Counted from the stretch's first letter, positions 9,447-18,801 are shown. The stretch: DNA of 64,000 bases from CAZSRX01 sp964609675 [NCBI: uncultured Bacteroidota bacterium] (GCA_964609675.1 CAZSRX010000017.1:1-64000); one strand, 5' to 3'. The notes: generated by a model not told the origin, from the sequence alone. Translations and numbers: made by a program.

Positions 9447-12400
9447 ATGAACCCAACGCCAAACATGATTCTTACCGTTGTACGCTGTTGGCTGACGCTC
9501 GTTCTGAGCGCATCCATGCTAACCGCCCAGCGGTATGTTATCGAAAGCTTTAAACCGGATGATGGGCTGGCCTCCAATCAAACCTATCAGTGCCTCCAGG
9601 ATAAAAACGGCTATTTATGGTTTGCCTGTACGGGCGGATTAAGCCGTTTTGACGGATACGGGTTTATGAATTTTACCATAGCCGAAGGGTTAAGCCATAA
9701 TGCGGCCATAAGTATTGCGGAAGACCGCCACGGGCAATTATGGGTTGGCACTGACGCCGGGCTCAACTGTCTGCTGCCGCAGCGCACCGGCGCCGGATAT
9801 ACTGAAAAACAGCCGACGATCGAAACCTTTCCGTACCTCAGGGCTCTGGAAAAAGCGGCTGTCACAGCCCTGTCCCTGGATGAAGACCAGAAACTGTGGA
9901 TCGGTACGCGTAACAAAGGACTTTTCATTCTCGATATTAGCCTGAAAGGCGATACCGCCGCCCTGGCCGCATCCCTTAATGCCGTTGGTCAAACCGAACG
10001 TTTAGATAAAAAAAATATTTATAAACTTGTGGACGACGGCCTGGGCCATATCTGGGTTTGCTGCGACGGGGGCTTATACAGCATTGATAAAATCAACTTT
10101 CATTGCCAGCTTTTCCAGCGCGCTCAGGGACTCAAATCCAATGACGTGCTGACGGCGTTTAAAGACGATCAGCTTACGCTCTGGATTGGCACTACAGGCG
10201 GTTTAAATTTTCTGGATCTGCAATCCCGTTCGATCATTCGGCCTGAACGGCTGCATTTGCTGAACAATCTTTCGGACCCGGTCTATCATGTCATTCGTGA
10301 CTACCATAACCGGCACTGGATTGCCACTAATAACGGCGTCTGGAAATTTGAAGACGGCACCCTCACCCGGCTGAGTGCCGAAAACGGACTGACGGATAAT
10401 TTCATCCGTTACATTTATGAGGATCGCGAGCGTTTATTATGGTTTGCCACGGACGGAGCCGGAATTAATCATCTGGTCACGGAGAAATTCTCAAACTATA
10501 CGCCGGCTTCAGGCCTGCCGTCCAAAGTCATCCGCTCATTTACAGAGGATGAACGGCACCGTATATGGATCGGCACTTCCAAAGGATTGGCCATTTATGA
10601 CAGCGCGACGTTCAAGACGTTTGTGCTGGGCCCGATGCTGATGGACAACTCCATCTGGGTCATACGCCCGGCGCCCAACCGAAGCTTCTGGATCGGAACG
10701 GAAAACGGCGTGGCACGAGTAAATTTTTACGGCAGCATATTAAGAAAAATCACGCAGTCTAAAGGGCTGGTCGATAATCATATCCGCGACCTGATGGATG
10801 ACGGAAAAGGCAACCTTTGGATTGCCACGCAGTTCGGCCTGAGCGTGATGGATATGCTGAGCAACCGAATATACAATTACACAACCGAGAACGGACTGCC
10901 GGCCGACTATATCCGTTCGCTTAGCCGTGACGTTAAGGGAAACATCTGGCTGGGTACGCGCGGAGGCGGGCTTTGCCGGGTACTTTCGCGAACCGAAGAC
11001 GTCATTGCCGTTCAGGCCTTTACCACCCAAAACGGTTTCCCGAACAACACAATCAGCAAAATTATCAGTGACGACCAGGGACGGCTGTGGGTAGCCACGC
11101 ATGCCGGCGCTGTCGTTCTGAATCCGCTCGCCGATACACTTTCAATTCTGTATCATATCACCATCAAGGAGGGGCTGGCTGATAACCTGGTTTCTACTAT
11201 CCTGGCAGACACGAATAACCATTACTGGATCTGCGGCGATAAAGGCGTATCCCAGATCCGGCTGACCGAGAACCATCCTACACCGGTACAGTTAGTCCGG
11301 CAATTCAATAAAAGAAACGGCCTTGTCGGCGACGAGTTCACTACCCACAACAGCATTTTCCGGGATCATGCCGGCAACATCTGGTTCGGGCTATTTGACG
11401 GGCTGACCATTTATCATCCGGACAAAGATGTACGTAACACCGTACCGCCTCTGATTTATATTACCGGCGTATCCGTCGTCGGGGGAAGCAACGAGCGTCC
11501 GGTACGCCTGGCCGCTGCATCGCTTATCCAGAATTCTTTTACGCTGCAGCATGACCAGAACAATCTGAATTTTGAATACGGCGCGCTGACTTTTTACGAT
11601 ACCAAACAGGCCCGTTATCAGTACCGGCTGGAAGGTTTTGACCACGCCTGGTCCGCCTGGACGGAAAAACGGGAAGTGCGGTACACCAATCTGCAGGACG
11701 GTATATACACCTTCAAGGTACGCGCCCGTAATGCGGACGGCGTGCCGAGCGCCACCGAAGCCTTCGTATCTTTTCGTGTTCATCCGGCTTTCTGGGAATC
11801 ATGGTGGTTCCGTTCGCTGATGATTTTGGGTCTGGCCGTACTGATTTATTCCGCGTATCAGTGGCGTACCTATCAGATCCGTTCCAGGAATTTGGAACTG
11901 CAACAGCGCATCCGCGAAAGTACGCAGACTCTGGAGGAACGCAATCAGCAACTGCGGGAGGTCAACAAGTATAAGGACGACTTCCTGAATATCGTTGCCC
12001 ATGACCTCCGGAACCCGCTTAATTCCATCATGTGCACCACCCGGCTGATGCTGGAGGATTACGCGGCCCATTCCTATGAAATCGACAAATATTTCACGCA
12101 TGACGTGGAATCCATCAACCGCGCCAGCCACCACATGCTCGAATTGATTAATAATTTACTGGATCTGGCCAAAATCGAATCCGGGAAAATCACACTGAAC
12201 CTGGACCAGCGTGACCTGGCCGCGCTAATTCGCGAACAGGTCGACAGCATCCGGCCTGTCGCCAATGAAAAAAATATTCGTATTGATTTCTCCACCCCCG
12301 TTCCGAATCTTTACGCACGGATTGATAAGGAAAAAATATGGCAGGCCCTAAACAACCTCCTCAGTAATGCCATTAAATTCACCGATCCGGGTGGCCAGGT

Positions 12401-12656
12401 CCAGGTTACTTTATACAAGACGAACGGTCAGGTTACGGTTTCCGTAGAAGATACCGGACGCGGCATCCCGCCCGATAAATTATATAAAGTGTTCGACAAA
12501 TTCAGCGAACTGAGCCGGACCGGGACCAGCGGCGAACGCGGTACCGGCCTCGGACTGGCTATCACCAAAAGCATTATCGAACTCCACGGGGGCACCATTA
12601 CAGTAGAAAGCCAAGTCAATCGCGGCACCCGTTTCGATGTTACCTTAAATACATAG
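9447..12656 (+). CDS. Beta-propeller sensor histidine kinase (Reg_prop/Y_Y_Y)
   Basis: A 1069-residue membrane sensor kinase. An N-terminal signal sequence (to about residue 27, ending A-Q) is followed by roughly 700 residues of two-component-regulator propeller repeats, recognisable by recurring 'LWIGT', 'IWLGT' and 'GLS/GLP' elements. A Y_Y_Y domain then leads to one membrane span at about residues 787-810 ('WWFRSLMILGLAVLIYSAY'), a coiled coil, a HisKA domain (His852 in 'IVAHDLRNPLNS') and an ATPase domain with N and G boxes. Unlike Bacteroides hybrid systems it has no receiver and no AraC domain. The genes that follow supply receivers, so it likely heads a phosphorelay sensing a periplasmic ligand. 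Confidence 0.93.
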   Translation: MNPTPNMILTVVRCWLTLVLSASMLTAQRYVIESFKPDDGLASNQTYQCLQDKNGYLWFACTGGLSRFDGYGFMNFTIAEGLSHNAAISIAEDRHGQLWVGTDAGLNCLLPQRTGAGYTEKQPTIETFPYLRALEKAAVTALSLDEDQKLWIGTRNKGLFILDISLKGDTAALAASLNAVGQTERLDKKNIYKLVDDGLGHIWVCCDGGLYSIDKINFHCQLFQRAQGLKSNDVLTAFKDDQLTLWIGTTGGLNFLDLQSRSIIRPERLHLLNNLSDPVYHVIRDYHNRHWIATNNGVWKFEDGTLTRLSAENGLTDNFIRYIYEDRERLLWFATDGAGINHLVTEKFSNYTPASGLPSKVIRSFTEDERHRIWIGTSKGLAIYDSATFKTFVLGPMLMDNSIWVIRPAPNRSFWIGTENGVARVNFYGSILRKITQSKGLVDNHIRDLMDDGKGNLWIATQFGLSVMDMLSNRIYNYTTENGLPADYIRSLSRDVKGNIWLGTRGGGLCRVLSRTEDVIAVQAFTTQNGFPNNTISKIISDDQGRLWVATHAGAVVLNPLADTLSILYHITIKEGLADNLVSTILADTNNHYWICGDKGVSQIRLTENHPTPVQLVRQFNKRNGLVGDEFTTHNSIFRDHAGNIWFGLFDGLTIYHPDKDVRNTVPPLIYITGVSVVGGSNERPVRLAAASLIQNSFTLQHDQNNLNFEYGALTFYDTKQARYQYRLEGFDHAWSAWTEKREVRYTNLQDGIYTFKVRARNADGVPSATEAFVSFRVHPAFWESWWFRSLMILGLAVLIYSAYQWRTYQIRSRNLELQQRIRESTQTLEERNQQLREVNKYKDDFLNIVAHDLRNPLNSIMCTTRLMLEDYAAHSYEIDKYFTHDVESINRASHHMLELINNLLDLAKIESGKITLNLDQRDLAALIREQVDSIRPVANEKNIRIDFSTPVPNLYARIDKEKIWQALNNLLSNAIKFTDPGGQVQVTLYKTNGQVTVSVEDTGRGIPPDKLYKVFDKFSELSRTGTSGERGTGLGLAITKSIIELHGGTITVESQVNRGTRFDVTLNT

Positions 12657-12665
12657 AGGATTCGT

Positions 12666-13943
12666 ATGTCAGCCCATCCCCATGAACTGAAAACCAGAAG
12701 CATGTCCGACTTTACGCGTCAAACCGGCCGGTCCAAAATACTGTGCGTGGATGACGAGCCGCCGATTCTGAATATCTTCGAACAAAGCCTGAATGAAGAA
12801 TATCATGTGCTAACGGCACTAAACGGGCGCGACGGTCTGGAACTGCTCCGCGCCAATCCGGACATTATAGTTATTCTTAGCGACCAGAAAATGCCCGGCA
12901 TGACCGGAACCGAATTTTTCGAACAAAGTCTGGCCATTAATCCGGATACCATCCGGATTATGGTCACGGCCTATTCCGAAGTCGAACTGATCATGGATTC
13001 AATCAACAAGGGAAACGTGTATAAATACATTCTGAAACCGTTTGAAGTTGATGAACTCCGGATTACTCTTATGCGGGCCGTGGAACACTATTGTCACCGG
13101 AAAGCCTTTGAAAAAGCGTATCATGAACTCAAAGCCGCTCAGGAACAGTTGGTCAAATCCGAGCGGATGTCTATCCTCGGCCGTCTGATGAGCAATGTTT
13201 CCCACGAACTCGGAACGCCCATTTCCAATATCAACCATGCGGCCATGCTGGCGGCCATGGAATGGGGCCCGATAAAATCCCTTATAGAGCGTCTGGAGCA
13301 GGCGCACACGACCAACGATCTGAAATTACTGCGGAATTGGATGGCTGAAAATAACATCCCGCAGACGGTTACCGAATTTGAAGCGATTATACAGACCATA
13401 CATCATTCCTCGAATTACGCCAAAGAAATTATTCAGGACCTGCGGGGCATCGCGCGTATGGACGATTCCGAATGGATCAAACTCGATATTCACGCCATCA
13501 TCGAGCGGGCCATAAAGCTGATGCAGACCAAATATAAGTACAACATTGAATTCCATAAACAGTTTTCCAAACTCCCGCCGGTAACGGGACTTCCCGGCCC
13601 GTTGACTCAGGTATTTCTGAATCTTATACAGAACGCCGCCCAGGCGATACCGGAAAAAGGCGACATCTGGATTCGGACGCGGGAAATCGGGGAAAATGTT
13701 GAAATCGCCATCCGCGATAATGGTCAAGGCATTCCGGCGGCACTCCTGCCGCGCATTTTCGAATACGGCTTCACCACAAAAAAAGAAGGCGAAGGTTCCG
13801 GCTTAGGGCTCACGATCACCACGGGAATCATCGACAAACACGGCGGCCGCTTAGACGTAACCAGCACCGAAGGATCCGGCTCCGAATTCACTGTAACGCT
13901 TCCCGTAGACCGGCCTATCACGATGCTCCAGAACGAATTATGA
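12666..13943 (+). CDS. Receiver-histidine kinase fusion
   Basis: A 425-residue soluble protein. A receiver domain (about residues 20-145, phospho-acceptor Asp73 in 'LSDQKMPGMTG') is joined by a short coil to a histidine kinase whose H-box is 'VSHELGTPISN' (His180) and whose ATPase domain carries 'NLIQNAAQAI' and 'GEGSGLGL'. About 80 residues separate the H-box helix from the second dimerisation helix, longer than usual. No membrane segment is visible. The ATG has AGAGGAT in front, 10 bases after the propeller kinase. It could take phosphate from that kinase and pass or modulate it. Confidence 0.9.
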   Translation: MSAHPHELKTRSMSDFTRQTGRSKILCVDDEPPILNIFEQSLNEEYHVLTALNGRDGLELLRANPDIIVILSDQKMPGMTGTEFFEQSLAINPDTIRIMVTAYSEVELIMDSINKGNVYKYILKPFEVDELRITLMRAVEHYCHRKAFEKAYHELKAAQEQLVKSERMSILGRLMSNVSHELGTPISNINHAAMLAAMEWGPIKSLIERLEQAHTTNDLKLLRNWMAENNIPQTVTEFEAIIQTIHHSSNYAKEIIQDLRGIARMDDSEWIKLDIHAIIERAIKLMQTKYKYNIEFHKQFSKLPPVTGLPGPLTQVFLNLIQNAAQAIPEKGDIWIRTREIGENVEIAIRDNGQGIPAALLPRIFEYGFTTKKEGEGSGLGLTITTGIIDKHGGRLDVTSTEGSGSEFTVTLPVDRPITMLQNEL

Positions 13944-13983
13944 AATCCGTAAATCCGTCATCCTTTAACAGGAAGCTGCAGCC

Positions 13984-15489
13984 GTGTTATCTTCGGTATT
14001 ACTGAAAGGGAAAAAAGTGCTGGTGGTGGACGACGATCCCAATGTCCTGCAGACGGTAGGCATGATGCTGCGTACCGCCGGTATGGAAGGCCGCTATCAG
14101 ACCAATGCCCGCGAGGCCCTGGAAGCCATACCCGAATGGCGCCCCGACCTGATCCTGCTGGATTACATGATGCCCGGCATGGACGGCGTCGCGATGTACA
14201 ATACCATTACGGGGGACGCTCGCTACGAGCCGTTCCGCCATATACCGGTGGTGATGCTCACCGCCAAGACCGATAACGAGGAAGAGCAGGAACAACTGCT
14301 TAAAAGCGGTCTGAGCGCATACCTGCTTAAACCGTTCGGTTTCAAGGAACTCATCAATATCATTTCCAACGTCCTCACCCTTCAGGCGGTACGACTCGAA
14401 AACCTGCGCCTGCAGCAGTCATTGCAGGCTATGAAAAATCACCTGCAGTCCATTTTCAACGGCATCCAGGACAGTATCTCCGTGCAGGATACCCGCTACG
14501 TCATTCAAAGCTACAATCAGTCTGCGGCCCGGCGTTTTTTACAATCCGATCAGGCTCGTTATCAGACCGAAAATGCAGTCAGCGGATTATTGTGCCACCG
14601 CGTTTTCTTTGAGGAACCGGATCCCTGCCCGTTTTGTCCCGCAGCCCTTGCGTTGTCTGAGAACCGTTCGCATTTTACCGAAATCCGTCATAAGGACCGG
14701 CATTACCAAATCAGCATCTTCCCTGTGGAAAATCCCCACGGTGCAAACGACGCATTTATCGAAATTATCAAAGACATCACCGAGAAAAAAAATCTGGAAG
14801 AGCGCTTAGTGGAATCCTCCAAACTGGCCAGTATCGGTACGTTGGCGACCGGCGTCGCGCATGAAATCAATAATCCCCTGTGCATCATTCTGGGATTCAC
14901 ACAATCCCTGATGAAGGAAATACCGGCCGGCACGCCCCAGCACGAGGAAATGGCGATCATCGAGCAGGAAACCCAGCGCTGCGCCAAAATCGTGCAGGAT
15001 TTACTGAACTACGCTAAGCCCGCCCCGCTGAAAAAGCAGGCCGCCGTTCTGCCTGAAATCATTCAGAACAGCCTGACGCTCCTCCGCCATCTGCTTAGTA
15101 AGCGCCGGGTGGAAGTGCACGAAACCTATCCCGACGCAATGCCCCCCGTCCTGGTTGACGCGAACAAACTCCAGCAGGTTTTTATTAATATTTTACTGAA
15201 CGCCATCGAATCCATGAACGGAAATCCGCGGATTGATATTCACGTACAGTGTACTGCGGCCTCGCGTATCCGCATCGATGTCAGCGACAACGGATGCGGC
15301 ATTCCCGACGCTTTGCTGGACAACGTGTTTGACCCCTTTTTCACCACCAAAAGCGGTTCCGGTACCGGACTGGGGCTTTCTATCAGTCAAATGATTATAA
15401 AGGAACACCAGGGCGAAATCCGCATCGCCAGCCGGCTCCAGCAAGGAACCACCGTCACTATCGAACTGCCCTTAACCATCAATTCCTGA
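13984..15489 (+). CDS. Receiver-PAS-histidine kinase fusion
   Basis: A 501-residue soluble protein starting at GTG, with AGGAAG about 9 bases upstream. Order: receiver (about 10-130, Asp60 in 'LLDYMMPGMDG'), coil, PAS domain (about 150-275), and HisKA plus ATPase (His293 in 'VAHEINNPL', then 'NILLNAIES' and 'GTGLGLS'). The PAS domain carries a Cys204-x10-Cys215-x2-Cys218 pattern that could bind metal or a redox cofactor. It resembles NtrB-type kinases that act on sigma-54 regulators, and the next gene is exactly that, 9 bases downstream. Confidence 0.92.
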   Translation: MLSSVLLKGKKVLVVDDDPNVLQTVGMMLRTAGMEGRYQTNAREALEAIPEWRPDLILLDYMMPGMDGVAMYNTITGDARYEPFRHIPVVMLTAKTDNEEEQEQLLKSGLSAYLLKPFGFKELINIISNVLTLQAVRLENLRLQQSLQAMKNHLQSIFNGIQDSISVQDTRYVIQSYNQSAARRFLQSDQARYQTENAVSGLLCHRVFFEEPDPCPFCPAALALSENRSHFTEIRHKDRHYQISIFPVENPHGANDAFIEIIKDITEKKNLEERLVESSKLASIGTLATGVAHEINNPLCIILGFTQSLMKEIPAGTPQHEEMAIIEQETQRCAKIVQDLLNYAKPAPLKKQAAVLPEIIQNSLTLLRHLLSKRRVEVHETYPDAMPPVLVDANKLQQVFINILLNAIESMNGNPRIDIHVQCTAASRIRIDVSDNGCGIPDALLDNVFDPFFTTKSGSGTGLGLSISQMIIKEHQGEIRIASRLQQGTTVTIELPLTINS

Positions 15490-15498
15490 GGAAACATA

Positions 15499-17025
15499 TT
15501 GAACGCAAGAATTCTGGTAGTTGACGATGAAAAGAACATCCTGGTCCTGTTCAAGAAAATTCTGACCGCGGAAACCCTGCGCCAGGCCACCGGCGAAACG
15601 CCGGAGACGATACCCGATAAGTCCATAGAAATCCATACGGCGCTGAACGGCGAGAGCGCCTGGAGCATGATCCAGACGGCAGATTATGACCTGATCATCT
15701 CCGACCTCGCCATGGGTGAAATGAACGGCATCGCTTTGCTCAGGCATGTTAAGTCCTACCGGCCCGAAATACCGTTTATTATTCTTACGGGCGTCGGCAC
15801 CATCGAAGATGCCGTACAGGCCATCAAACTGGGCGCGTACGACTACGTGACCAAGCCTTTTCAGCAGGACGAACTGCTTCTAACCATCAAGAAAGCCCTC
15901 GATTACGGACGGCTGAATTACGAGGTCCGGCGTCTGCGGGAACAAATCAGCGAGAAAGACGGCGTAGGGTTCAATCAGATTATTGGTAAGAGCAAGTCGA
16001 TGACCAAGATCTTCGAACTGATCCGGGTGGTGGCAAAAAGCGATTCGACGGTACTGATCGAAGGCGAAAGCGGCACGGGCAAGGAACTGGTCGCGCGGGC
16101 TATCCATCATGAAAGTCTGCGCCGGAACCAGCCGTTTGTCGCGATTGACTGCGGGGCGATTCCTGAAACCCTGCTGGAAAGCGAACTGTTCGGCTATGTC
16201 CGCGGCGCCTTCACGGGAGCCATTGCCGACAAAAAAGGCATCTTCCGTGAAGCGGACAAGGGCACCTTGTTCCTCGACGAAATCGCCGACATCAGTCTCA
16301 GTACGCAGGCCAAGCTGCTGCGGGCTCTGCAGGAACGCGAAATCCGTCCCCTCGGCAGTACGCAGGGCATCAAATTCGACGTCCGCATCCTGGCCGCTAC
16401 CAATAAGCCGCTGTATCAGCACATCAACGCCGGCCGTTTCCGCGAGGATCTCTACTACCGCCTGGCCGTGATTACCCTCAAGATGCCGCCGCTGCGCGAC
16501 CGCAAGGAGGACATTCCGCTGATTGTGAATTACTTCCTTGAAAAATATACCCAGCTGAACCACAAGCCCCCGATGCGCATCGCCGACCGGGTCATGGAAC
16601 ACCTGCTGGAGTACGAATGGCCCGGCAACATACGGGAATTAGAAAATATCATCGAGCGGGCGGTAGTCATCACTTCCGGCGACGTCATCGAGTCGGATAT
16701 TCTCCCGGAGCAGTATATGGTCAAGATGAAAACAACGGCTTACGCGCAGGCCTCCGCTGAAGGCCGCTACGACGCCCTGGCGTTCGGCGCCGAGACTCCC
16801 CAGCGGTTTATCCTCACCGACGAACAAAACCAGTATGTCAAAACATTGCTGAAGCAAAATCTCTCGCTAAAAGAAATCATGAGCCAAACCTCCGGTCCGC
16901 TGGAAAAGGCCGTGATTCTGCATACCCTTTCGGAAGTGCTCGGCAACCGCGCCGAGGCCGCGCGCCGCCTGGGTATCAGCCGGCCCGCACTCTACAGCAA
17001 AATGAAAGATTACGGCATCGAGTAA
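15499..17025 (+). CDS. NtrC-type sigma-54-dependent response regulator
   Basis: A 508-residue regulator. The receiver (about 1-145, Asp69 in 'ISDLAMGEMNG') has an insertion of about 20 residues before its second strand. It is followed by an AAA+ sigma-54 activation domain with Walker A 'GESGTGKE', the GAFTGA loop at about residue 236 and 'LFLDEIADI', and a C-terminal Fis-type helix-turn-helix ('NRAEAARRLGISRPALYSKM'). It would activate RNA polymerase-sigma54 at -24/-12 promoters when phosphorylated. The start is TTG with GAGGA 6 bases upstream and no better alternative. It is the output of the four-gene relay. Confidence 0.95.
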   Translation: MNARILVVDDEKNILVLFKKILTAETLRQATGETPETIPDKSIEIHTALNGESAWSMIQTADYDLIISDLAMGEMNGIALLRHVKSYRPEIPFIILTGVGTIEDAVQAIKLGAYDYVTKPFQQDELLLTIKKALDYGRLNYEVRRLREQISEKDGVGFNQIIGKSKSMTKIFELIRVVAKSDSTVLIEGESGTGKELVARAIHHESLRRNQPFVAIDCGAIPETLLESELFGYVRGAFTGAIADKKGIFREADKGTLFLDEIADISLSTQAKLLRALQEREIRPLGSTQGIKFDVRILAATNKPLYQHINAGRFREDLYYRLAVITLKMPPLRDRKEDIPLIVNYFLEKYTQLNHKPPMRIADRVMEHLLEYEWPGNIRELENIIERAVVITSGDVIESDILPEQYMVKMKTTAYAQASAEGRYDALAFGAETPQRFILTDEQNQYVKTLLKQNLSLKEIMSQTSGPLEKAVILHTLSEVLGNRAEAARRLGISRPALYSKMKDYGIE

Positions 17026-17030
17026 GTACC

Positions 17031-17399
17031 ATGATCATCGGCACCGGCATCGACATTATTGAAATCGTCAGAATACGACGCGCCTGCGACTCGTACGGCG
17101 ACCGTTTTTTAAATCGGATTTTTACGGCGGCGGAATTGGCTTATGCCCGGCGCCGGTCCGATCCTGTCCCATCACTGGCCGTGCGGTTTGCCGCCAAAGA
17201 AGCTCTGATCAAGGCGCTACGGGTGGGTCGGCATCACTCCCTCGAGTGGACCGACATCGAGGTGCTGACGGATGCCGAAGGCCGACCGTCGGTTAAATAC
17301 GCGGCTTCCGTCGAAGCGGTTTTTTTCGATAAGAAAATCCACATCAGCCTTTCGCACAGCGAACATTACGCCGCGGCCGTGGTGATTATCGAAGACTGA
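17031..17399 (+). CDS. acpS: Holo-[acyl-carrier-protein] synthase
   Basis: A 122-residue 4'-phosphopantetheinyl transferase that converts apo-ACP to holo-ACP using CoA. The 'GTGIDIIEI' motif with the metal-binding Asp lies at the N-terminus and the second motif 'RFAAKEALIKAL' in the middle; length is typical. The gene starts 5 bases after the NtrC-type regulator stop, so it is probably transcribed with the relay. Its substrate gene acpP lies about 45 kb away. It converges with ksgA, stop to stop, with only two bases between. Confidence 0.95.
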   Translation: MIIGTGIDIIEIVRIRRACDSYGDRFLNRIFTAAELAYARRRSDPVPSLAVRFAAKEALIKALRVGRHHSLEWTDIEVLTDAEGRPSVKYAASVEAVFFDKKIHISLSHSEHYAAAVVIIED

Positions 17400-17401
17400 A
17401 A

Positions 17402-18190
17402 TTACCGGTTTGCCTCTCGCGGTATCAGGCGGCTTAAAGCGATAAACTCCTCCACCGTTAGCGTTTCCGGACGACGTTGCAAATCAAAGGCAATCGCTGT
17501 TTCCGGCAATAAATCCGATAAGGAGTTGCGGAGCATCTTACGGCGCCGGTTAAAAGCCGTGCGGACTATTGTTTTAAACCACTGATAAGATTCGGGCGCC
17601 ATAGCCGGTGACCGGAAACGCATATGAACCACCGATGAAACCACGCCGGGCTTCGGAAAAAACGCGTTGGGTGAAACATCAAACAATATCCGACATGCCG
17701 CGTGGTACTTACAAAATACCGAAAGGATACCGTAATCTTTCGACCCGGGCGCCGCAACAATGCGTCGCGCCACTTCCCTTTGCACCATGAACGTGGCACT
17801 ATCCAGAATTTCGGCATAATCAAAACACCGGAATATAATCGGCGAGGTGATGTGATACGGCAGGTTGCCGGCGATTTTAATTTTTTTACCCGCTGTTTCT
17901 GTAACGAACATGTTTAAGTCTAGGGTCAGAATATCAGCGGAATGAATAAAAAAATGATTTTGATTTTTAAATTTATTCCATAGAACCGCTGTCATTTCCT
18001 GATCCACTTCAACCCCATGCACCACTGCGCCGGTAGCCAGCAGACGCTCGGTCAGGAACCCCTGACCGCATCCGATTTCCACGATCACATCGTCCGGATG
18101 CAGATCACAGCTTTCGGTTATTTTTCGCGCTATATTAGGATCATGCAGAAAATTCTGGCTCAGGCGCTTTTTAGGTCGGATCCGGCTAAT
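17402..18190 (-). CDS. ksgA: 16S rRNA dimethyladenosine transferase, AUU start
   Basis: KsgA/RsmA dimethylates two adjacent adenosines near the 3' end of 16S rRNA during 30S maturation. Motifs: SAM-binding 'VEIGCGQGFLTE', catalytic 'NLPYHITSPI' and the C-terminal helical part with 'AFNRRRKMLRNSL'. The first ATG/GTG/TTG in frame (GTG at 18088) would cut off 34 residues that clearly belong to the family ('RPKKRLSQNFLHDPNIA'). An in-frame TGA lies 12 bases before the codon ATT at 18190-18188, and the only near-cognate start between them is that ATT, with GAGG about 10 bases upstream. I therefore place the start at ATT, giving 262 residues. A sequencing error is the alternative. Confidence 0.88.
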   Translation of the reverse strand: MSRIRPKKRLSQNFLHDPNIARKITESCDLHPDDVIVEIGCGQGFLTERLLATGAVVHGVEVDQEMTAVLWNKFKNQNHFFIHSADILTLDLNMFVTETAGKKIKIAGNLPYHITSPIIFRCFDYAEILDSATFMVQREVARRIVAAPGSKDYGILSVFCKYHAACRILFDVSPNAFFPKPGVVSSVVHMRFRSPAMAPESYQWFKTIVRTAFNRRRKMLRNSLSDLLPETAIAFDLQRRPETLTVEEFIALSRLIPREANR

Positions 18191-18444
18191 AGGTAAATAT
18201 CCTCAAGAGGAAACAGGGTTATCAGTTATACAACCAATGCAATTATAAAGAATTTTACGACGGTTTCAAAACAATTTCTGCAATGGGTTTCTTAACCAAC
18301 CGAACTGATGACAATACTCTTAAAGTATGGAGCATGGTTGCAAGAAAATTTTTTTCTTTTGATTAGTGTTTTTTATTTTTTTTTTCTTATATTGGTGTAT
18401 TGTTTAAGCCGTTTCCTATAAACAACAGAAACCAGAGGTCGCTC

Positions 18445-18801
18445 ATGGATCAAACTGAAATTAACTTCACCCGCTCGGATCAGAACGGGATTGTCCTGAT
18501 CGAAGTGAACGATAAGCGTTTAGACAGCCGGTTGGCCACCCGTTACAAACAGGAATTCCTTGTTATGAAAAACGACGGTATCAAATCGGTCATCGTCGAC
18601 CTGTCGAATGTAACGTTTATAGACAGTTCCGGTCTCGGGGCGCTCCTTTTCGGACGGCGGATATTCAATGAAAGCAACGGCGACCTCCGCATTCTGGGCG
18701 CACGCGAGAAAGTGCTGAACATGTTCCGCATCGCCAAACTGGACCGCGTATTTGAGTTCTATGACGATCAGAGTTCCGCTATGAATAGCTTTTCTGATTA
18801 A
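18445..18801 (+). CDS. STAS domain anti-sigma factor antagonist
   Basis: A 118-residue single-domain STAS protein of the SpoIIAA/RsbV type. The phosphorylatable serine lies in 'NVTFIDSSGLGALLFG'. Such proteins switch partners: when unphosphorylated they bind an anti-sigma (or other) kinase and free its target. The ATG at 18445 is preceded by AGAGG at good spacing and fits the family's N-terminus; an in-frame TTG 45 bases upstream is less likely. No RsbW-like kinase gene is next to it; a PP2C phosphatase that could reactivate it lies at 28.7 kb. Confidence 0.9.
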   Translation: MDQTEINFTRSDQNGIVLIEVNDKRLDSRLATRYKQEFLVMKNDGIKSVIVDLSNVTFIDSSGLGALLFGRRIFNESNGDLRILGAREKVLNMFRIAKLDRVFEFYDDQSSAMNSFSD

